From contig JALUXR010000036.1 in assembly GCA_027013285.1 (NCBI GenBank), positions 1 to 12,818 of the forward strand: DNA of 12,818 nt, written 5' to 3'. The translations under genes and the position numbers were made by a program. The DNA comes from Candidatus Altimarinota bacterium (lineage in GTDB: Bacteria; Patescibacteriota; Gracilibacteria; Absconditabacterales; Absconditicoccaceae). Below are positions 8,304-12,818 of this stretch, in pieces. The notes under the pieces are model-generated. The model had not been told where the DNA came from. It made no database searches and saw nothing but the letters and a program-made list of their open reading frames with translations. The first letter of the stretch is position 1, and every line of letters begins with the position of its first letter.

Positions 8304-8792
8304 TTAATTTTTGTTGTGCACTTGTTTTGTTTTTCATCTTCTTTGGTTTTCTATTTCTTTAAAGTAAGATATTACTGTTTTTTCCTTTTTTTCAGACCCT
8401 GTTTTTAATTTAAACTTAATTTTTTCAAAACTTATTTGTAAATATTTTCATTGAATTTCAACACTTGCATTAGCATTTGTAATTTTTTCTCATTTTAAAT
8501 ATTGTAAAAATGTAGATTCTCATATTATTGAATCTACTGGTAAATCTATGATAGATTCTTTTCCGTCTTTAATTAATTTTAGTTTACTTCATTTTTCTAC
8601 AATATATAAAGTATAATTACTTTTTCATTGTTCTGTAACTTTTTCAAAATTAGTAGTCTCTTTTTGTTCAAAACCTAATTTTTTTATAATATCTTCTAAT
8701 ATATTTTTTTGTAAAGTTTCTGTAAGTTCATTTTTTTCTTTTGTAGTTTTTTCATTTCAAGGTTTATAAATACATAATTTCTCTTTTGACAT
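8304..8792 (-). CDS. CRP-like (cyclic-nucleotide-binding fold) small protein, no DNA-binding domain
   Basis: A 162-aa soluble protein. Residues about 55-125 resemble a cNMP-binding/CRP beta-barrel: YIVEKGSKLKLIKDGKESII gives two strands with the glycine turn, then IIGESTFL matches the Gly-Glu-x-x-hydrophobic phosphate-binding loop. ITNANASVEIQGKYLQISFE resembles the strand and return after it. The usual Arg that binds the cyclic phosphate (R-x-A-T/S-V in CRP) appears replaced, with the text reading NANASV, so nucleotide binding is doubtful. No helix-turn-helix follows; the last 45 residues are lysine-rich. It starts 19 bases after the TPR gene and 21 bases before the sugar transferase, so it is probably co-transcribed. 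Fold assignment is by pattern only. Confidence 0.55.
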
Positions 8793-8811
8793 AATTATAA
8801 TATTTTATAAA

Positions 8812-9597
8812 TTAAATATTTTGTAATTTTTCCTTTGCCTTTTCATAATTTGGATCTATATCTAGTATATTTAGCCAACAAGCTCTAGATTTTTGAGATT
8901 CTCAAATTTCTTCATATAAACTAGCTAATGCATCTAGATATATACTATTGTTTGGTTTAATTTCAAGGACTTTTTGTATGGCTTGTATAGCTTGTTCTAA
9001 TTCTCATTTGTTATATAAAATATCTGCATAAGTAATATAATATCTATAATTATTTGGGTTTATGTCAATAGTTTTTTGTATTAGTATATTAGCTGTGTCT
9101 ATTTCTCATAATTCCAGGTATAATTTACTTAAATTCCATATAGCATTATCATTTTGCATATCTAATTGGATAAGTTTTTTTAGTAATGAAAATGCTTTCT
9201 TCTCTTTTCATAAATTTATATATAGATTTGACAACATTTCCATAAATTTAATATTATTTTCATCGTAAGAAAGGATTTCTACAAGTTTTTGTTCTAGAGT
9301 GTCTATATCTCATTTTTGTTTTGCAAATTCTATTTCTAATGTTATTTTTTTTAGTTTGTTCTTTATTTTACTAGTGTTTTCATTTTTTTCTATATTTTTT
9401 ATATCCTTAATTTCTTTTTTATTTTCTAACACTTGTTTTTTGAGTCTGTTTAATGAAAAGATTTTATGATATTGTATTTTTAGTTGATTAAATATCCAAA
9501 CAAATGGAAAAAAAATATAAGCTATTAAATTATAAAATATTAATATGAAAATTGATATTGTTATAAATCAAAATAAGTATATTTCATAAGCTAACAT
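8812..9597 (-). CDS. Membrane-anchored TPR-repeat protein
   Basis: A 261-aa protein. Residues about 6-36 form one or two hydrophobic helices at the N-terminus, then a lysine-rich coiled-coil stretch (about 40-95), then TPR-like repeats (about 105-258). Repeat signatures include KFMEMLSNLYINLGKEKKAF, then AIWNLSKLYLELGEIDTANI, YITYADILYNKGELEQAI and YLDALASLYEEIGESQKSRA, each about 34 residues apart with the expected Gly and Ala positions. TPR proteins act as assembly scaffolds; partners are not visible. The start ATG overlaps the end of the RicT gene by seven bases, so the two are translationally coupled. Glycines of the repeats are TGA. No outer-membrane signal is seen. Confidence 0.85.
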
Positions 9598-10379
9598 TTT
9601 TTAAAATTATCATCTAAAGATATAGTTTTGGGAAATCATTCTTTGTTTTTTGTAAACATGGTTTTCATCATTATATTTATTCATATAACTGTATATATTT
9701 CTCCATCTAAATCAAGTTCTGTTCATATATCAGGAAAATATTTTTGTTCTTCTTTGTAAACATCTTCTTCATATTTTAGACAACATTTTAGTTTTCAGCA
9801 AACTCATTTATGTTTGTCAAGTCATTGAGATTGTAAATTTTGTAGATTTACAGTAGATGTTTCTACACTTTTTAAACTACATAGTGATTTTGTACAACAT
9901 AATTTATGTCAGCAATCTCAGCACATATCTTCACTTATTGGATTTAACCTTATAGAATCTCTTGCTCATACTTGATATAAAAAGAAATTCATTCATATAA
10001 CTGATCTAAGTTCATTTAAAAAAGGTCTAAAGTCTGTTCTATCATCAGAATAAAAAAATAAATATAGAGTATTTCAATTATAATCCATTTTTCATGTTAC
10101 AAATTTAAGTTCTGGAAAAATTATTTTTAATTCAGATTTTATTTCTTTGAATTTTTCTTTTGCTTTTTTGTCTAATTCATAAAATTTCTCTAGTTGATTA
10201 TATGTTAATTTATACAAAAAATCTACTTCATAATTTGCTTCACATTCATATCATATGTAAGTAGCTATAAATTTTTTTCATTCTTTTTCATAAACAATTT
10301 TATCTCATGATTTTATATTTATATTTGGTTGTTTATTTGATTTTAGAATTTTTAGAGTTAACCAATCTTGTAAGTACAA
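9591..10379 (-). CDS. ricT: RicT/YaaT-type PSP1 domain protein with conserved cysteines
   Basis: A PSP1-domain protein of about 262 aa. In Bacillus subtilis RicT (YaaT) works with RicA and RicF, binding an iron-sulfur cluster and helping RNase Y mature RNA; many other bacteria carry RicT alone. The cysteine pattern is clear: MCGDCGHKLCCTKSLC (Cys153, 156, 161, 162, 167 counted from this start) and GVCGKLKCCLKYE (Cys194, 199, 200). The preceding SVIGMNFFLYQVGARDSIR matches the family region before the cysteines. The start is uncertain: no ATG lies between an in-frame TAG at 10418 and the first conserved residues. I chose TTG at 10379, 19 bases after the upstream gene; TTG at 10412 would add 11 residues and overlap that gene by 14 bases. 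The end overlaps the TPR gene by seven bases. No ricA or ricF is nearby. Confidence 0.88.
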
Positions 10380-10398
10380 AATTTTATAATTTATTCAG

Positions 10399-11124
10399 TT
10401 AAATATTATCAAAAACTATACTTTGTCAAGGAGTTAATACCTTACAATTAGCTAAATTGTTTAACATTATTTCTTGAGCAAAATCTGTAGGATTTACTTT
10501 TATTGTGTCAAAAGTATTATAATGAATAGGAACTACAATCTTAGGTTTTACAAATTCTGTAGCTTTTATTGCATCTTTTATTCACATAGTAAAGTTTCAT
10601 CATATTGGAAGGAAAGCAACATCTATAGTTTCATCTTCAAGTAATTTCATATCATAAGTAAGTGCTGTATCTCCTGCATGATATATTTTTTTTCATCAAA
10701 TTTTTAATACTATTCAAGCAGCTTTTCAAGGGAAAAATTCTGGTCATATAGATCATCCATGAACTGCATTTACAAATTTTATTTTAAATTCTCAAAAATT
10801 ATTTGATCAGTTTATAGGAAAAATATGTTCTCATCATATGTGCATACTATAAGAAGATGAAATGTTATGATATTTAGCAAAATATTGAATTACTTCAAAA
10901 GTAGATATAATTTTTGCTCAAGTTTTATTAACTATTGCTACTGTATCTCAAATATGATCAGAATGTCCATGTGTAATACATACAGCAATTATATTTTTTG
11001 AACAAATAGTTTGTAAATCAATATCACATAGTTTATTTTCACTAATATAAGGATCTATCAAAATACTTTCTCCTCATAAATCAATTTCTACAAAACTATG
11101 TCCATGGTATATTATATCAAGCAT
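10399..11124 (-). CDS. UPF0173-family metal-dependent hydrolase (metallo-beta-lactamase fold)
   Basis: A 241-aa soluble protein of the UPF0173 (YtkL-like) group of metallo-beta-lactamase-fold hydrolases. The metal-binding motif is THGHSDHIGDT (about residues 59-69). Further family blocks are NAVHGGSIGPEFF, then YHAGDTALTYDMKLL with its metal-bridging Asp, then VAFLPIGGNFTMGIKDA and VVPIHYNTFDTI with the last His. All metal ligands appear intact. The natural substrate of this group is not established. Length is within the usual 220-240 or slightly above. Ten or more conserved glycines are TGA, including those after the HxHxDH motif. It starts 139 bases after the small 60-aa gene and is followed closely by ricT, so it probably opens an operon. 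Confidence 0.93.
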
Positions 11125-11174
11125 ATTGCAAGATGATAGGATAAAACAGAATTACATATTTTTTTTATTCTGTC

Positions 11175-11195
11175 ATACTGAATTTGTTTCAGTAT
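11175..11195. repeat. Perfect 8-bp palindrome in the gap before the hydrolase operon
   Basis: ATACTGAA (11175-11182), a 5-base loop and TTCAGTAT (11188-11195). There is no T-run after it on either strand in the right place, so it is not a standard terminator. It may be a dispersed intergenic palindrome of the TGTCAT-CTGAA-TTCAG-ATCTC kind. The rest of the 139-base gap 11125-11263 shows only AT-rich sequence. Confidence 0.6.
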
Positions 11196-11263
11196 CTCTT
11201 AAATTTTCTAACTTTTAATATTTCTAAAAAATTAGAATAAAATATTCAATTTTCAATTCTTAA

Positions 11264-11446
11264 TTAATTTCAAATACCATCACTTGATACTGTTTGAGTT
11301 CCTTTTATGTTTGCTCCATTATCTTTTTTAGACGAATTTCATCATAATAATGTGATAAAAGATGCAAATGTAACAATTAAAAATACAGTTATTAATATTA
11401 CGGTGAACCATTTTACAATTTTATCTTTTGTAGTCTTTTTTGTCAT
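11264..11446 (-). CDS. Single-span small membrane protein, 60 aa
   Basis: A 60-aa protein I do not recognise. Residues 1-12 are basic (TKKTTKDKIVK), 13-34 form one membrane helix (WFTVILITVFLIVTFASF), and the tail is polar and asparagine/serine-rich (NSSKKDNGANIKG). The plan suggests an inner-membrane protein with the N-terminus inside. It starts 26 bases after the 97-aa gene and is probably co-transcribed with efp. The last glycine codons are TGA, which supports the reading frame. It is too short for a homology call and could be a secretion or envelope accessory factor. Confidence 0.6.
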
Positions 11447-11472
11447 TTTTATTGTATATTATTTTAAATAAA

Positions 11473-11766
11473 TTATTTAATGTTTCAGGTTAGATAGACT
11501 ATTAGAAGAAATATATATAATTTAGGTGATTTTAATACATCTCTTAATAAAAATCATCTTCCCCATCTTATCTTTTCTTTTTTAATAAATTTACCATTAA
11601 ATTTACTAGAATATTTTAATAAGACTTTATTATTTGAATTAATTTTTAAAAGCAGATTTAATAAGTTGTAACACCTTAAATATTCTCATTTTGAGTAAGC
11701 TTGTTTTATATATTTTTCAATTTTTTCTTCTATTTTTTCATTTGAATATGAACTTATATTTCACAT
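11473..11766 (-). CDS. Small helical protein with C-terminal hydrophobic tail, 97 aa
   Basis: A 97-aa protein I do not recognise. Residues about 10-50 form two amphipathic helices (EEKIEKYIKQAYSKGEYLRC then YNLLNLLLKINSNNKVLLKY), similar to one TPR hairpin. Residues 55-80 are very basic (FIKKEKIRWGRGFLLRD). A short hydrophobic helix (LYIFLLIVYL, about 83-92) is near the end, so it may be tail-anchored. It starts 18 bases after the EF-P stop codon and continues the efp transcript. Glycines at residues 2, 29 and 72 are TGA. Confidence 0.6.
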
Positions 11767-11784
11767 TTTTTTATTTTTTATTTT

Positions 11785-12345
11785 CTAAACCTTACCTTTT
11801 ACTTCATTTGTAGATGTATTTACTAAAATTTCATCTCACTCTTCTATATGTAAAGGAACTTGAACTACTAATCCAGTTTCTAATGTAGCTGGTTTTGTTC
11901 ATGCTTGAGCTCTATCTCATTTTACTCAAGGCATAGTTTCAGTTACTTTGTAAGAAACTGTATCTGGCAATATTATTCATATTACATTTTCATTATACAT
12001 CATAAGAAATACATCGACATTTTCTTTTAAATATTGTTTAATATCATCAACTAAATCATCTCAAAGCTCAAAAAGTTCTGATGTATCAAATTCCATAAAA
12101 GTATAAGTATCTCCACTATTGTATAAATATTGTCAATTTTTATAATTTATCTCAGCAGCATCTAATGTTGTTCAAGCTTTGTAAGTTACATTTTTTACTT
12201 GTCATGTTTGTATATTTTTAACTTTAAAAGCATAAGTTGCTCATCATCTTCATTTATGCATATGAGACATATCCACTACTTTGTAAAGTCATCATTCTAT
12301 TTCTAGAACTGTTCATCTTTTAACTTCAGAAATATCTATTTTCAT
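11785..12345 (-). CDS. efp: Translation elongation factor P
   Basis: EF-P enters ribosomes stalled on consecutive prolines and promotes peptide bond formation. The 186-aa length is normal, with three beta-barrel domains (about 1-62, 65-127 and 130-186). The tip loop of domain I reads HMHKGRGGATYAF; by alignment with the Escherichia coli loop, Arg33 takes the place of the modified Lys34, so it is either unmodified or modified differently. FMEFDTSEL in domain II and GDRAQAGTKPATLETGLVVQ with VPLHIEEGDEILV in domain III are clear family signatures. Most glycines, including two in the tip loop, are TGA. AAGGA precedes the ATG by a few bases. The gene heads a transcript that continues into the two small genes downstream. 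The promoter region is shared with the divergent gene at 12510. Confidence 0.97.
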
Positions 12346-12386
12346 TTTTCCTTTTTAATAATATAAAGACCTATTTAAGTTTAGTA

Positions 12387-12414
12387 ACTATATAGAAATA
12401 TGTTAATAATTCAA
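12387..12414 (-). promoter_or_regulatory. Putative promoter of efp
   Basis: On the minus strand TTGAAT (12414-12409), a 16-base spacer and TATAGT (12392-12387), giving a leader of about 35 bases before the efp ATG. Confidence 0.5.
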
Positions 12415-12440
12415 TTAAAAAACAATAACAATACAAAAAC

Positions 12441-12468
12441 TTGACTTTTACTTAAATATAATTATTAT
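12441..12468 (+). promoter_or_regulatory. Putative promoter of the gene at 12510
   Basis: TTGACT (12441-12446), a 16-base spacer and TATTAT (12463-12468). It is divergent from the efp promoter and overlaps an inverted repeat. Confidence 0.5.
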
Positions 12469-12474
12469 TTAAGT
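12450..12474. promoter_or_regulatory. Perfect 9-bp inverted repeat over the -10 region, possible operator
   Basis: ACTTAAATA (12450-12458) and TATTTAAGT (12466-12474) around a 7-base centre. It covers the spacer and -10 of the plus-strand promoter, the usual place for a repressor site. AT-rich palindromes arise easily in this genome, so the call is tentative. Confidence 0.4.
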
Positions 12475-12509
12475 ATGGTAAATTATATTTATTAAATAAA
12501 AACAAAAAA

Positions 12510-12818
12510 ATGTGGGTATTAATAAATGAAGTTATAATTTTTTGAATAATGTTAGCTTTGATAATATGATATTTTTGATGAAGATGATTATGAATTAATA
12601 AAGAAGTTCATTTCAAATCAGTAGTTAATTCGACTGTCAATGAAATTAAAAAAAATCTAAGTACTGGAGATTCTTATAAAATAGAAAGATTGGTATCTAG
12701 TCAATGAAATCAAAATTATATAGAATATAAGATAAAGTTGACTCATAAAAAGGATTGAACTAAATTAACTAAGCAAGAAGTAGATAAAATAGTTAATTCT
12801 ATTACTAATACAAATCAA
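12510..12818 (+). CDS. Single-span membrane protein of unknown function, 3'-truncated
   Basis: 103 codons are visible before the window ends. I do not recognise it. The start MWVLINEVIIFGIML leads into a glycine-rich membrane helix (about residues 6-30; the glycines are TGA). A soluble part then begins at about residue 33 with VHFKSVVNSTVNEIKKNL and continues as a mixed strand and helix region (YIEYKIKLTHKKDG, then LTKQEVDKIVNSI). It could be a bitopic envelope protein. A divergent promoter with a possible operator lies just upstream. Confidence 0.7.

Noticed and set aside
9062..9268. Plus-strand open frame within the TPR gene
   Set aside because: Antisense of clear TPR repeats.
11175..11195. 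Palindrome as a Rho-independent terminator
   Set aside because: No T-run follows on the minus strand (it is followed by A) and none closely on the plus strand.
1..12818. TGA read as tryptophan (Mycoplasma-type code)
   Set aside because: Conserved family motifs need Gly at TGA, and TGG is used at Trp positions.

Overview
The window is very AT-rich, and its genes only read through when TGA is translated as glycine (genetic code 25). TGA falls on invariant glycines of recognisable families, for example the Gly-Pro-Arg-Pro box of a sugar transferase, the His-Gly-Gly motif of a UPF0173 hydrolase and the tip loop of EF-P, while tryptophan keeps TGG. This code, with small single-copy genes and many short membrane proteins, points to Candidatus Absconditabacteria (SR1) or Gracilibacteria (BD1-5). 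The sequence alone does not separate these two lineages.

Plus-strand block (1-5732). It opens with the 3' part of a class I ribonucleotide reductase beta subunit (nrdB type). An ECF sigma factor and a membrane-anchored FecR-like anti-sigma factor follow, with a SigW-like promoter motif between them and a strong terminator after the pair. A vegetative-type promoter then precedes two genes: a 310-aa membrane protein that looks like three copies of a VirB2/TrbC-like two-helix hairpin, and a 645-aa family-5 substrate-binding protein tethered by an N-terminal helix, with no permease gene nearby. A terminator at the gene end closes this pair and probably also serves the converging minus-strand gene.

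Minus-strand block (12345 down to 5763). In transcription order: elongation factor P, a 97-aa helical protein with a C-terminal hydrophobic tail, a 60-aa single-span protein, a 139-base gap holding a palindrome, then a tight run of UPF0173 metal-dependent hydrolase, RicT-type PSP1 protein, membrane-anchored TPR protein, CRP-like cyclic-nucleotide-binding-fold protein and polyprenyl glycosylphosphotransferase. After these comes a monocistronic 68-aa gene with its own consensus promoter, a strong Shine-Dalgarno site and a terminator. It uses GGA/GGT for nearly all its glycines, unlike its neighbours. Last is an unrecognised 281-aa protein.

Right end. Divergent promoters lie between efp and a plus-strand gene that runs off the window. 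The plus-strand promoter overlaps a perfect 9-bp inverted repeat that could be an operator.

Together the genes cover DNA precursor synthesis, envelope stress sensing, envelope or secretion structures, glycan priming and translation of polyproline stretches. The most unusual items are the VirB2-like/substrate-binding pair, the self-contained 68-aa gene, and the RicT-TPR-CRP-like cluster. No tRNA, rRNA, CRISPR array, transposon or origin was seen.
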